DNA of 64,000 nucleotides from Teredinibacter waterburyi (GCF_001922985.1 NZ_MRUH01000022.1:186001-250000); one strand, 5' to 3'. Positions 26,407-35,397 are shown, counted from the stretch's first letter. Notes: generated from the letters alone by a model not told the origin. Translations and numbers: made by a program.

Positions 26407-27297
26407 ATGGCCAAATCCATAAAGGTTAAGCTGGCGCGCGCTTGGTATTGGGCGTTGTCTCCAGTGCGTTATGGTTTCGGCAGTCGAGTAATGGCGGCGC
26501 TCACATCAAGTAGTCTGTTGCAGGCTCTAGTGTTTAAGCAGGCGGTGGTTCGTTTTTTGCGGTTCAAAGAGCTGGACACGAGTCGAGAAATGAATAAAGC
26601 GATGGCCTCTCGGTACTTGTTATCTAATTGTGCGAACGACTGGCGTTTATATGCGCTTTCTCATGTTAGCCCAGCGGTATTTGAAGAGTGGGTGTCGGTT
26701 GAGGGGCTTGAGTATTTAAAGTCTGCAATAAAGTCGAGCCAGGGTGTTGTACTAGTTAATAGTCATTTTGGAGCTAGCCGTTGTGTCCCTTTAGCCATTG
26801 CCCGCAATGACGTGCCATTACATTCATTAGAGTCACTTGATGTACTTGCCAAAATTGGTGCTGCCAATCGAGAAAACCTAATGGTTCTTGAGGTGGGCGC
26901 TGGAAAGAAGTTTCTGCTAAAGCCTATACGAGCAGCGCAGAAGCTACTGTCCAAGGGTGGTGTGTTGCATATTGTTCCAGATGGGCTGCAAGGCGTCGCC
27001 GGTGTTCCTGTTAGTTTTTTAGGGCGAGAGAGGAAAGTTTCAACGAGCTTCGCGGAGCTGGCGTTTGATACTGGGGCGGTTATCTTGCCTGTAACGGCTG
27101 AGCTTGAAGTGAGTGGCAGAGTTAAAGTCATTATCTCCCCCGCACTTGAATCGAATTCAACCGTGCGTAGCGAAGCGGTAGCGCAGCTCGTTGAAAGTTA
27201 TGCTCAATCGTTAGAGCGCAGTTGGCGTAAAGACCCCACTGGTATTAAATCTCATCACTTGGCCCATGTTTTAAATTTGCCGCTGTTTAAACGTTAA
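26407..27297 (+). CDS. LpxL/HtrB-like acyltransferase paralogue 2, catalytic acid missing
   Basis: A 296-residue protein homologous to that at 19522-20514. It has VLVNSHFGASRCVPLAI in place of the HX4D/E block (Arg at the acid position), GGVLHIVPDGLQG, and VSFLGRERKVSTSFAELAFD. The N-terminus (WYWALSPVRYGFGSRVMAAL) could be an amphipathic membrane-association segment. It would accept acyl groups from the preceding ACP if still active as an acyltransferase. The ribosome site AGGTGA overlaps the region just before the ATG. The gene ends the plus-strand set and is followed by a bidirectional terminator. The shared loss of the acid in both paralogues argues for changed rather than lost function. 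Confidence 0.75.
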   Translation: MAKSIKVKLARAWYWALSPVRYGFGSRVMAALTSSSLLQALVFKQAVVRFLRFKELDTSREMNKAMASRYLLSNCANDWRLYALSHVSPAVFEEWVSVEGLEYLKSAIKSSQGVVLVNSHFGASRCVPLAIARNDVPLHSLESLDVLAKIGAANRENLMVLEVGAGKKFLLKPIRAAQKLLSKGGVLHIVPDGLQGVAGVPVSFLGRERKVSTSFAELAFDTGAVILPVTAELEVSGRVKVIISPALESNSTVRSEAVAQLVESYAQSLERSWRKDPTGIKSHHLAHVLNLPLFKR

Positions 27298-27354
27298 ATT
27301 TGTTACTTTGCTTATCAGCAGGCTGTCTCATATTCCCAACAAATAAAATGCGAA

Positions 27355-27378
27355 AAAAACAGCCCGTAGGCTGTTTTT
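27355..27378. terminator. Bidirectional Rho-independent terminator between convergent genes
   Basis: A 10-bp perfect stem AAAAACAGCC (27355-27364) with GGCTGTTTTT (27369-27378) around a CGTA loop, flanked by an A run on one side and a T run on the other. It serves both the acyltransferase gene (plus strand) and the subtilase gene (minus strand). Confidence 0.92.
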
Positions 27379-27405
27379 CCTGCACTTCTTTTTCGCTATA
27401 TCTAA

Positions 27406-29772
27406 TTACTCAAAGGTGATCGTCCAGCTGTCGATCATACCTGTATCAGCTCCTGCTAGGTCGCTTACGAGCAAGCGCCATGGCCCCAGTGCAGAGCGAT
27501 TGCCAAAATCAACAAAGTAAGTGGCAATTAAATTGTCCGCATCGCCACCTTCATTCTGATGCACTGTAACCGACGTGCCATCTGGGTGGATGACGTCAAC
27601 CTGTAGATCTCCGATGAAGGTGTGTTTGATTCGCACCTCTACTTTTACCAAACCGCTTACGCCGTCGTAGCTAGATTCAATGACGCTCGCTCTACCGCGA
27701 GGGTCGTTATCTGGAATGCGCACATTACGATTATTGGTAAAGGTGTTGCTGGATGTTGTTGGCGGGTTGAAACCACCAACAAGGGTTACACCGTTAAACG
27801 ATTCGGCGGCGACAGCCGATACAAACCATCGTCCGCCGGGCGGGTTGGTGATTATGCATAGCTCGGAGCTACCTTGTTGCGCTGAGGCGCAGGCGTTGTC
27901 TTCTGCGGTTGGTAAGCGCCCTCGTTGCACAAAAATATCAGCGTTTCCGGTTCCATCTGCAGTTATAAATGTTAAGTCCTCTTGGCCATTGGGCACTCGT
28001 AAAGAGAAATTTAACACCTCGCCAGCTTCAGCAGACAGGTTGACCAGAGCTTGTTTATTTGCCAGCTCGATCACAACCGGGGGAGCTGGTGGAGTTTCGC
28101 ACCCTTCAGCGGAGAGATAGCTAACAGCTGCTGCGGATTGAACCAATCCAAACCCAAAAATATCGTCGCGGCCGGTAGTGCCAAGATCTATTGCAGTGGC
28201 GGCTAGCGCGTCGCGAATGTTTTGCGCTCCGCATTCAGGGAACTGGCTCCAAACTAAGGCAGCCACTCCGACTACATGCGGCGTCGCCATCGATGTACCG
28301 TTATAAAACGCATAATCGGTACCAGACCTAGTGTTAAGGGTGAGGCTTGTTCCAAGCATTGACTGCAGGGTCGCGGCAGTGGCTCTATCCACGGAAACGG
28401 TAGGAATGTTTACCGCTGCATTTTCGTCAACTAGAAATGGGCTCTGTAAGCCGGGGCGATCGAGATTGGAGTAAACGATCACGCCCTCAGCGCCAGCATT
28501 AACGCATGCGAGGACAGGGTCGACTTCGGGGTACACGCCTGGGGCTTGATTGTTCCTGCGTTCGATTAGGCATAACTTATTTGTCATGTCTCCGCAGTTA
28601 TAGATACCGCCATCGCTCAGTAAGCACTCGCTTAGTTCACCGCTTGCCTCGCCAGTGAGAACGCTATAGAGATAACTTTCGCCATTCACTATGTAATGGT
28701 CCTGCGGAACCACTACAGCGTTGGGAACGGCTTCTGTGCCGTCAGTGCGGGTGATTGAGCTTTGCACTCCATCGCCAACGCCAACCGTTGAAAGAATGGC
28801 TACACCAGGAGCGGATAGCTCTACTCGCGAATTGAACTGCGAAAATTCCGCTTGATCTCGATTACTATCAATCGCTGCAACTGACACTACGCTATCGTAT
28901 GAGGCTGGGTAGGAGAGCGCGCTATTGCCGTCGTTGCCCGCCGCTGCAATCAGCAGTACACCAGCGTCAGCTACACGGCTCATACCCGTGCGTTCAGTAT
29001 TGGATGGCAAGCCTCCGCCCAAGCTCATATTCACAACATTTGCGCCGTTGTCCGCACAGGTTTGAACGGCTGCGACAAGGGATGATGAGTAACCCCAGCC
29101 ACTTTCATTAAAGACTTTTACGATATGTATATTGATTTGGCGGTTTGGCAAAATACCGATAACGCCCTCGCTATTGTTGACCGCTGCAATAGTGCCGGCC
29201 ACGTGGGTGCCGTGTGAGCCGCCAGGCTCAAACCAATTGCCGGTGCCGAAGTCATTGCTACCGGAATGGTTGTTGTCCATTAAATCTGGTGAGGCGATGT
29301 CGTAACCCGAATCGATAATACAAACGGTTATAGCACCGGCATTCTCATCGCTAATTAAAGTTGCTTCAACTTCGCCTATCCCCCAAGTGCTCGATTGTGA
29401 AAGAAATCGTCGCGGTTGATCTAGCTCGACATACTCTACATCGGCATTGCCACGCAATTTGGCAAGGCCTTTGTCTCCTACTTTTACCGATACCGCGTTC
29501 ATGCGAGGAAGGCGGGTCCTCACTTCTGCACCATTCGCTGAGAGCAGGCTATCTCTAGTGAGCGAGATAGCGGCCGTCGCTGTTGCCGTTCGGCTTCCTG
29601 ATTGCATAGGTTCTTTAAATTTGACTATGTATCGTGTTTCTAAATCGGGAGCCTTGGCAGAGGGTGGTGTAAATGACGCTGCGTTAGCAGCAAAGGCTGT
29701 AAAGAAAAGAATGGAAAGTGAAAATATCGAGATGAGTTTGAAGAGGGGGGGCTGGTATGTACTATGAATCAC
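27406..29772 (-). CDS. Secreted subtilisin-like S8 peptidase with PA, PPC-like and P domains
   Basis: A 788-residue extracellular protease. In order: a signal peptide (FSLSILFFTAFAANAAS); an I9-type propeptide (RYIVKFKEP to about YVELDQP); and the S8 catalytic domain with Asp (CIIDSGYD), His (GSHGTHVAGT) and Ser (YNGTSMATPHVVG). A PA domain is inserted before the Ser block. A PPC-like beta domain then leads to a C-terminal P/proprotein-convertase domain (KHTFIGDLQVDVIHPDGT to IDSWTITFE). The GTG at 29772 has AAGGAG at 8 nt and is preferred over the upstream ATG at 29817. A near-perfect 26-bp palindrome lies about 65 bp upstream. It may mature or shed envelope proteins, or digest external protein. 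Confidence 0.9.
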   Translation of the reverse strand: MIHSTYQPPLFKLISIFSLSILFFTAFAANAASFTPPSAKAPDLETRYIVKFKEPMQSGSRTATATAAISLTRDSLLSANGAEVRTRLPRMNAVSVKVGDKGLAKLRGNADVEYVELDQPRRFLSQSSTWGIGEVEATLISDENAGAITVCIIDSGYDIASPDLMDNNHSGSNDFGTGNWFEPGGSHGTHVAGTIAAVNNSEGVIGILPNRQINIHIVKVFNESGWGYSSSLVAAVQTCADNGANVVNMSLGGGLPSNTERTGMSRVADAGVLLIAAAGNDGNSALSYPASYDSVVSVAAIDSNRDQAEFSQFNSRVELSAPGVAILSTVGVGDGVQSSITRTDGTEAVPNAVVVPQDHYIVNGESYLYSVLTGEASGELSECLLSDGGIYNCGDMTNKLCLIERRNNQAPGVYPEVDPVLACVNAGAEGVIVYSNLDRPGLQSPFLVDENAAVNIPTVSVDRATAATLQSMLGTSLTLNTRSGTDYAFYNGTSMATPHVVGVAALVWSQFPECGAQNIRDALAATAIDLGTTGRDDIFGFGLVQSAAAVSYLSAEGCETPPAPPVVIELANKQALVNLSAEAGEVLNFSLRVPNGQEDLTFITADGTGNADIFVQRGRLPTAEDNACASAQQGSSELCIITNPPGGRWFVSAVAAESFNGVTLVGGFNPPTTSSNTFTNNRNVRIPDNDPRGRASVIESSYDGVSGLVKVEVRIKHTFIGDLQVDVIHPDGTSVTVHQNEGGDADNLIATYFVDFGNRSALGPWRLLVSDLAGADTGMIDSWTITFE

Positions 29773-30327
29773 GGTTAACGCTCCTTGTGAAAATACGAAT
29801 ATATTGATAATAAACATCAGTACGCTATTTCAATTTCGGAGCAACAATAGATTGTTGTTCCGCGTTGCAATATACGCCATCGACTTTTTTATTACATCCA
29901 GAATGTATTCTGAGTTTGTGAAAAATTGTGAACCTTCGTCGCTGCATTTTTTTGTGTATAGATTACGGCAATAAATCATGGCGGCTATCGGTTTTGAAAT
30001 TGCTGCTAAGGTGTGGGTTGTTGATATTTATATGGGTTAAAAGTATTAGTGCGTGCAAATAGCCGGGGAGTGCTCGCAGAATAGGTAAGCGCGACGTTGA
30101 TTTTTTGTTACTCTAGTAACTGTACTTTTCGCAAAGTAAAAGCTCTATCGGTTCTGGTTCCAATCTTGCTTTGACTGTACGGGTTATCCAATTTTTATCC
30201 CGCAGATCTTGGGCAGGCAGCTAGCTAATATCGTCCGGGCGGTTCGACGCAGGCTGTTCACGACTATAGTGTTGTGGGTGTGAATTTTAGGGTATAAATT
30301 AAAAATCTAATTGAAAAGGATCTCGAT
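29773..30327. other. Divergent intergenic region of the subtilase and chorismate-lyase-like genes
   Basis: 555 bp without a convincing gene. It holds a 26-bp palindrome at 29837-29862 and otherwise AT-rich sequence with presumably two promoters. I see no RNA gene. Confidence 0.6.
29837..29862. promoter_or_regulatory. 26-bp near-perfect palindrome upstream of the subtilase gene
   Basis: CGGAGCAACAAT (29837-29848) pairs with ATTGTTGTTCCG (29851-29862) around AG, with one G-T exception. It lies 64 bp upstream of the GTG start, in a place suited to an operator or 5'-leader hairpin. Confidence 0.55.
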
Positions 30328-30969
30328 ATGTTGCACCACTATTATGATTGTTGCGAGGATTCGCCCTTCTTTGGGGCCTTCAGAAGTCAGGGGTATTTGT
30401 CTGATGCCGTTATCCCTTGGGCAGATCGGGACGCTATTCAGATGGAGGCGTTGCCGCCACTATTGAGAACTCTATTGGTTACTGATGGCACTGTAACAAA
30501 ATCGTTAGAGGCATACTTTTGGGAGCCGGTAAAGGTCGATACTATTCGCCTTACTACCGTTAAAACGGATAGCGCCGTAAATTGGTTAGACGTAGGGCAA
30601 GGCGAAAATGTGTTGCTTCGCGAGGTGCATTTGCGGGGCGAAGAGTCGGGGCGTATTTATGCATCCGCATTTTCTATCGTGCGCCTCTCCGCACTGCCGG
30701 ATGATATCCGATCGTCTTTAGAAAGCGGTACGATCGGTATTGGCGTTCTTATTCGCGATAGTGGAATCGAAAGCTATCGAGAGATTCTCGATATTGGTGG
30801 AAGCTGCCGGCAAATGATGACTCAGCAAGAGGATGCTGTACCGCCTTACCCAGACGTAGATTTGGTTTCTCGTACCTACCGGATAATTGTAGACCACAAG
30901 CCGGTAATTTTAATTACTGAGAGCTTCCCGCTAGTTCACTTTCAAGAAACGAAGAATGTAACTTATTGA
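30328..30969 (+). CDS. Chorismate pyruvate-lyase (UbiC)-superfamily protein
   Basis: A 213-residue cytoplasmic protein. Alignment by eye with E. coli UbiC: LLRTLLVTDGTVTKSLEAYF (for LEDSMTKRFE), NVLLREVHL (for YWLREILL, with the active-site Arg), GTIGIGVLIRDSGIESYREILDIG (for GKTPLGRYLF and following) and KPVILITESFPL (for KPLLLTELFLP, with the conserved Glu). It would release pyruvate from chorismate to give 4-hydroxybenzoate or an isomer. It is longer than UbiC (165 residues), with an extra N-terminal segment, so the product may differ. AAGGA lies 8 nt before the ATG. No ubiA or other quinone gene is beside it. It is the last gene before the right tRNA repeat. Confidence 0.72.
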   Translation: MLHHYYDCCEDSPFFGAFRSQGYLSDAVIPWADRDAIQMEALPPLLRTLLVTDGTVTKSLEAYFWEPVKVDTIRLTTVKTDSAVNWLDVGQGENVLLREVHLRGEESGRIYASAFSIVRLSALPDDIRSSLESGTIGIGVLIRDSGIESYREILDIGGSCRQMMTQQEDAVPPYPDVDLVSRTYRIIVDHKPVILITESFPLVHFQETKNVTY

Positions 30970-31102
30970 TAAGTGCGGCATAAAAAAGTGAAAGGGGTTT
31001 GGTGTATACGGTATTTTGAGGTGGGCTTGGTGTGTTTAAGCCCTCGGAGACTATTGTAAATACGGTGGAAGCTATTTAGCGCTACGATATGTATGTTGAA
31101 AA

Positions 31103-31179
31103 TGGTGGGCCTTCCCAGACTTGAACTGGGGACCTGCCGATTATGAGTCGGATGCTCTAACCAACTGAGCTAAAGGCCC
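31103..31179 (-). tRNA. tRNA-Ile2, anticodon CAU (lysidine-type), copy 2
   Basis: Sequence identical to copy 1, including CCA, the C4-G69 and C5-G68 TilS-type pairs and the T27-C43 mismatch. It is transcribed in the same direction as rpoD, starting about 56 bp after the rpoD stop codon, with its own TATAAT at 31202-31207. Ile2 reads AUA codons after TilS converts C34 to lysidine. Confidence 0.92.
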
Positions 31180-31201
31180 TTTGAGACGTAAAACGCGGCG
31201 C

Positions 31202-31207
31202 ATTATA
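31202..31207 (-). promoter_or_regulatory. -10 box of tRNA-Ile2 copy 2
   Basis: TATAAT on the minus strand, followed by GCGCCGCG before the tRNA 5' end. The CTAGTTTTATCTG block upstream is shared with copy 1. Confidence 0.75.
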
Positions 31208-31235
31208 GTGCGCCGCTGCAGATAAAACTAGTCGT

Positions 31236-33068
31236 TTAGTCGTCCAAAAAGCCACGTAGGTGGTCGGAGCGGCTGGGGTGACGTAGCTTGCGCAAAGCCT
31301 TGGCTTCGATTTGTCGGATACGCTCTCGGGTTACATCGAATTGTTTACCAACTTCCTCGAGGGTGTGGTCGGTGTTCATCTCGATACCGAAACGCATGCG
31401 TAATACTTTGGCTTCACGAGCGGTAAGGCCCGCGAGTACAGACTTAGTCGCTTCTTGTAAGCCTTGAGACGTCGCACTCTCTACCGGTGAGGTAATAGAG
31501 ATATCTTCAATAAAATCGCCAAGATGTGAATCTTCATCGTCGCCGATAGGCGTTTCCATGGAGATTGGCTCTTTGGCAATCTTTAATACTTTGCGAACCT
31601 TGTCTTCAGGCATTTCCATACGCTTGCCGAGTTCTTCTGGAGTGGGTTCGCGGCCCATTTCCTGAAGCATTTGACGAGAAATACGGTTGAGCTTGTTGAT
31701 GGTTTCGATCATGTGCACCGGAATACGAATGGTGCGTGCCTGATCGGCAATCGAGCGGGTAATGGCCTGACGAATCCACCAAGTAGCGTAGGTTGAGAAT
31801 TTGTAGCCGCGACGGTATTCGAACTTGTCGACCGCTTTCATCAAGCCGATGTTGCCTTCCTGAATAAGGTCGAGGAACTGCAGGCCGCGGTTGGTGTATT
31901 TTTTTGCAATTGAAATCACCAGACGCAGGTTGGCTTCTACCATTTCTTTTTTCGCGCGACGGGCACGAGCTTCGCCGATTGACATGCGGCGATTAATTTC
32001 TTTAATGGTAGAAAGGTCTAGGCCGGTCTCTTCCTGAATGTGGTTCAGTTTTCGTTGAGAGCGCAGAATATCGGAATCAACGCTGCGCAATGAGTCTGAA
32101 TAGTCGCGCTTTTTCTTGATAATGTCAGGAATCCAGGCTTCGTGAATTTCGTTGCCGGGGAATTCTTTAACAAATGTTTTGCGCGGCATGCCACCAACGC
32201 GAACACAGAGGCGCATACACTCGCGCTCTTCTGCGCGAACGCGGGCGAGAATATCGCGCACATAATTGTAGAGTGGGTCGAATTGACGTGGCGGCAGCTT
32301 GAAGTATTTGAACACTTCGCCCAAGGCTTCCAGCTCTTTGCCAGCAGTTTTGCTGTCGCGACCAAAGCGTTTGATCGTTCTGTTGGTTTTTTCTAGCTGA
32401 GCGCGCAATGCTTCGAAGCGTTCTCGGGCGTATTCTGGATCGATACCGCCTTCGTTTTCATCTTCTTCATCTTCATCATCATCGTCGTCTTTATCTTTGT
32501 CGTCTGCAGCTGGTCGAGCGACAACAGGAGCTGCGGGCGTGACGTCGTCAGCAGGGTCGAGCCAGCCGCTAATAACGTCGGTGAGTCGACGCTCCTCTTT
32601 CTCGACTAGGTCGTATTCGTCCATCAGCTTTTGCACCGAATTTGGCCATAAAGCCACGGCGTGCATTAGCTCGCGCAAACCCTCTTCAATACGCTTAGCA
32701 ATGGCGATTTCGCCTTCGCGGGTTAGCAGCTCGACGGTACCCATTTCACGCATGTACATGCGTACGGGGTCGGTGGTTCGGCCTGCTTCGGTTTCCACTG
32801 CGGCAAGAGCTGCGGCAGCTTCGGCGGCAGCAATTTCGTCTGCGGAACCTTCGCTATCAGTCATCAGAAGTTCATCAGCATCTGGAGCGACTTCGTATAC
32901 CCGAATTCCCATGTCGTTGATCATCTGAATGATGTCTTCAACTTGATCGGGATCGGAGATGTCGTCCGGAAGGTGATCGTTTACTTCGTCGTAGGTGAGA
33001 TAGCCTTGTTCTCGGCCTCGGTTAATCAACTCTTTGATTCGAGACTGTTTTTGGGCCTGTTCGCTCAT
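31236..33068 (-). CDS. rpoD: Housekeeping RNA polymerase sigma factor RpoD (sigma-70)
   Basis: A 610-residue primary sigma factor. Region 1.1 begins [20 protein letters not shown]; region 1.2 includes [22 protein letters not shown] nonconserved region holds an extreme acidic run (about residues 190-206, mostly Asp and Glu). Region 2 has [43 protein letters not shown] and the -10-reading [17 protein letters not shown]. Region 4 has [30 protein letters not shown]. It lies downstream of dnaG with 255 bp between, as in the macromolecular-synthesis operon, and tRNA-Ile2 follows. The ATG at 33068 fits the family N-terminus. Confidence 0.97.
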   Translation of the reverse strand: MSEQAQKQSRIKELINRGREQGYLTYDEVNDHLPDDISDPDQVEDIIQMINDMGIRVYEVAPDADELLMTDSEGSADEIAAAEAAAALAAVETEAGRTTDPVRMYMREMGTVELLTREGEIAIAKRIEEGLRELMHAVALWPNSVQKLMDEYDLVEKEERRLTDVISGWLDPADDVTPAAPVVARPAADDKDKDDDDDEDEEDENEGGIDPEYARERFEALRAQLEKTNRTIKRFGRDSKTAGKELEALGEVFKYFKLPPRQFDPLYNYVRDILARVRAEERECMRLCVRVGGMPRKTFVKEFPGNEIHEAWIPDIIKKKRDYSDSLRSVDSDILRSQRKLNHIQEETGLDLSTIKEINRRMSIGEARARRAKKEMVEANLRLVISIAKKYTNRGLQFLDLIQEGNIGLMKAVDKFEYRRGYKFSTYATWWIRQAITRSIADQARTIRIPVHMIETINKLNRISRQMLQEMGREPTPEELGKRMEMPEDKVRKVLKIAKEPISMETPIGDDEDSHLGDFIEDISITSPVESATSQGLQEATKSVLAGLTAREAKVLRMRFGIEMNTDHTLEEVGKQFDVTRERIRQIEAKALRKLRHPSRSDHLRGFLDD

Positions 33069-33323
33069 TAATATTCCTGCGGAAAGATAGAGAGTGGGTG
33101 GTATTTGGAAAGCCGGCGATTATAGCGGTATATGGGTTCGCTCGCCATAGAATCAACCCCAGATGATCAGTATTCACGTGATTTGGGGTCTTTAATTTCG
33201 ACTTCGGCTACTGTTGCTGCAGTTTAGACGCTGTTTCGAGTGTTTGCCCGAGTTAGCCTGTTTGACTGGCTGCAAGCTGTTAAGTTCGGTCGATTCAATA
33301 AGAACGGCGGTAGGTGGCCGCTT

Positions 33324-35375
33324 TTAGTGCTTGCGAATGAGTTCGCGATACAGGTCTTTTTCCGCGTCGCTGAGGTTAGCCAAGCCTTTTGCTTGTAGCT
33401 CGGCAAAGCTGAGTTTGTGCTGTTGCTGCTGGATTAACCGATTAATTTTGGCAAAGGCATCGCGAATGACGGCCTGCGGTTCGGTGGCGGCCACCGCCGC
33501 GTCGAGGGTGAGTTCGTGGCTGGCGAGGAGTTTCGCAAGTTCTTGCTGTGACTCTAGGCCGTAAGTCCCGCCCCAGTGGCCGAGCAGGTTGTTAAAGTTG
33601 CTGTCGGGGCGTTTTTCGAGGTAGTCGATAAGGTTGTAGAGGCGGGCTAGGTCGGGCTCAGGCCCCTCCTTTGATAGTGGGCGCTCACCAACACTCTTTA
33701 GTAGCTGCGGATTATCAAGTAGCAGCAGGGTTGCCGCACGCACCGGATTAAGGCTTATGCTGGAACGTTTGGCTGCTGGAACGCTGTCGTCAGGGCGACG
33801 TTGCTGAAACTGGCTGCCAAGTTCGTGTAGTGGTAATTCGTTTGCTTGGGCGGCGAATTGCTCGCTGTAGTAATCGGCCAGGTGGTCGGCTTGTGGATCA
33901 ACATCGGGCTCGCTGATATCTGGGTATGTGTCTTTTGGCGTCACGCCGTCCTCTGAGCGGTTTGGCGTTTCGGGGGCGGCCTTGTTGGCTGTGGTGCTAG
34001 GGCTTGAATTCGTTGTCGGAACGCCTAGCAGTTGGCTACTGTGGCTTTGTTTGGGGGCGGAAGTGGGGAGTACTAAGGCCTCCTGTGTCAGCTCCATCAA
34101 CACTGTTCCACTAAGTCCAGTACGCTTTGCGAGGTTGGTGAACATTAACTCACGGTAAATGCCGGAGGGCAGAAGGTTGAGCATGGGCGCGGCGATTTTA
34201 CTGAATCGAGCGCGGCCATCCATACTGTTGATATCGATACCTTCTGCGGCGACTTCGAAGACAAAGTCTTCCAATGGAACGCCATTTTTAATCTGAGCAA
34301 GGAAGCGTTCGGCGCCAATCTGGCGAACCAATGTGTCGGGGTCTTGTCCCTCTGCTAAGAACAAAAAGCGTATTTGGCGGCCGTCTTCCATTGAAGTAAG
34401 TGCCGCCATTAGGGCGCGTTTGGCGGCGGTGCGACCGGCGTTGTCGCCGTCAAAACAAAAGACAATTTCTTGCGTGTGCTTGAAGGCCAGACGTAGATGT
34501 TCTTCTCCGCAGGCGGTGCCAAGTGTCGCGACGGCATTGCGAATGTCGTATTGCGCGAGTGCAATAACATCCATGTAGCCTTCTACGATAAGAATACGTT
34601 CGAGAGCGCGGTTTGCTTGACGGGCCTGATACAGACCATAGAGCTCGCGGCCTTTCTGAAAGACTGGGGTTTCCGGCGAATTTAAATATTTTGGTTTGCT
34701 GTCGTCGAGAACGCGGCCGCCAAAGCCGATCACGCGGCCACGGTTGTCTAGAATCGGGAACATAATCCGCTCGCGAAACCGGTCGTAGCGGCGGTGGTCT
34801 TCGTCGCGTTCAATCAGCATACCGCTTTCGGTCAGGTATTCTTGGTCCGCCTCGGTTTGGCCGAGTGCCTTGAGCAGGTTGTCCCAACCGGGTGGCGCGT
34901 AACCTACGCCAAAGTCGCGGGCAATTGCACCGCTTAGGCCACGATTTTGGAGGTAGCGTACCGGGCGCTGTTTTTGGGGGTGGCTTTTTAGTTGGGTTTG
35001 ATAAAAGGTGCTCGCTTTGTCGAGAATGGCGTAGAGGTTTTTCTGCCGCGATTCTTGGACGTAGTTAGTACGCGACTCTTCTCTGGGCACCTGCAAGCCG
35101 GCTAGCTTCGCGAGGTTTTCCACCGCGTCGACAAAGCTCGAGCGGTCGTACTCCATAACAAAGCCGATGGCGTTGCCAGAAGCGCCGCAACCAAAGCAGT
35201 AGTAGAACTGTTTGTCGGGGCTAACCGTAAACGATGGGGTCTTTTCGTCGTGAAAGGGGCAGCAGGCGCTGTAGTTTTTGCCCGCTTTTTTCAGTTTTAC
35301 ACGGGGGTCTACCACCTCGACAATATCGAGGCGGTTGAGTAGATCATCTATAAAGGTTTGCGGGATTCTGCTCAT
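33324..35375 (-). CDS. dnaG: DNA primase DnaG
   Basis: A 683-residue primase. The CHC2 zinc domain near the N-terminus has CCPFHDEKTPSFTV and FYYCFGCGASGNAIGF. The Toprim core contains VEGYMDVIALAQ and FCFDGDNAGRTAAKRA. The C-terminal DnaB-binding domain starts near residue 480. A long low-complexity spacer (Pro/Ser/Thr and acidic, about residues 425-510) separates core and C-terminal domain and makes the protein longer than E. coli DnaG (581). It makes RNA primers at the replication fork. It starts 22 bp after the stop codon of a GST gene rather than after rpsU; rpoD follows. Confidence 0.96.
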   Translation of the reverse strand: MSRIPQTFIDDLLNRLDIVEVVDPRVKLKKAGKNYSACCPFHDEKTPSFTVSPDKQFYYCFGCGASGNAIGFVMEYDRSSFVDAVENLAKLAGLQVPREESRTNYVQESRQKNLYAILDKASTFYQTQLKSHPQKQRPVRYLQNRGLSGAIARDFGVGYAPPGWDNLLKALGQTEADQEYLTESGMLIERDEDHRRYDRFRERIMFPILDNRGRVIGFGGRVLDDSKPKYLNSPETPVFQKGRELYGLYQARQANRALERILIVEGYMDVIALAQYDIRNAVATLGTACGEEHLRLAFKHTQEIVFCFDGDNAGRTAAKRALMAALTSMEDGRQIRFLFLAEGQDPDTLVRQIGAERFLAQIKNGVPLEDFVFEVAAEGIDINSMDGRARFSKIAAPMLNLLPSGIYRELMFTNLAKRTGLSGTVLMELTQEALVLPTSAPKQSHSSQLLGVPTTNSSPSTTANKAAPETPNRSEDGVTPKDTYPDISEPDVDPQADHLADYYSEQFAAQANELPLHELGSQFQQRRPDDSVPAAKRSSISLNPVRAATLLLLDNPQLLKSVGERPLSKEGPEPDLARLYNLIDYLEKRPDSNFNNLLGHWGGTYGLESQQELAKLLASHELTLDAAVAATEPQAVIRDAFAKINRLIQQQQHKLSFAELQAKGLANLSDAEKDLYRELIRKH

Positions 35376-35397
35376 GCAGTGCTAATCATACCGAGCT

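Larger units (their letters stand above)
31100..31210. repeat. Right copy of the 111-bp perfect direct repeat with tRNA-Ile2
   Basis: Same sequence and orientation as 5795-5905. This copy lies directly downstream of rpoD, the conserved place of tRNA-Ile2 in related bacteria (family knowledge), so it is probably the original. Confidence 0.95.

Noticed and set aside
5906-31099. Calling the bracketed block an integrative element
   Set aside because: There is no integrase, transposase, plasmid or transfer gene, and the repeat covers the whole tRNA plus promoter rather than a tRNA 3'-end attachment core. I report only the bracketed structure.
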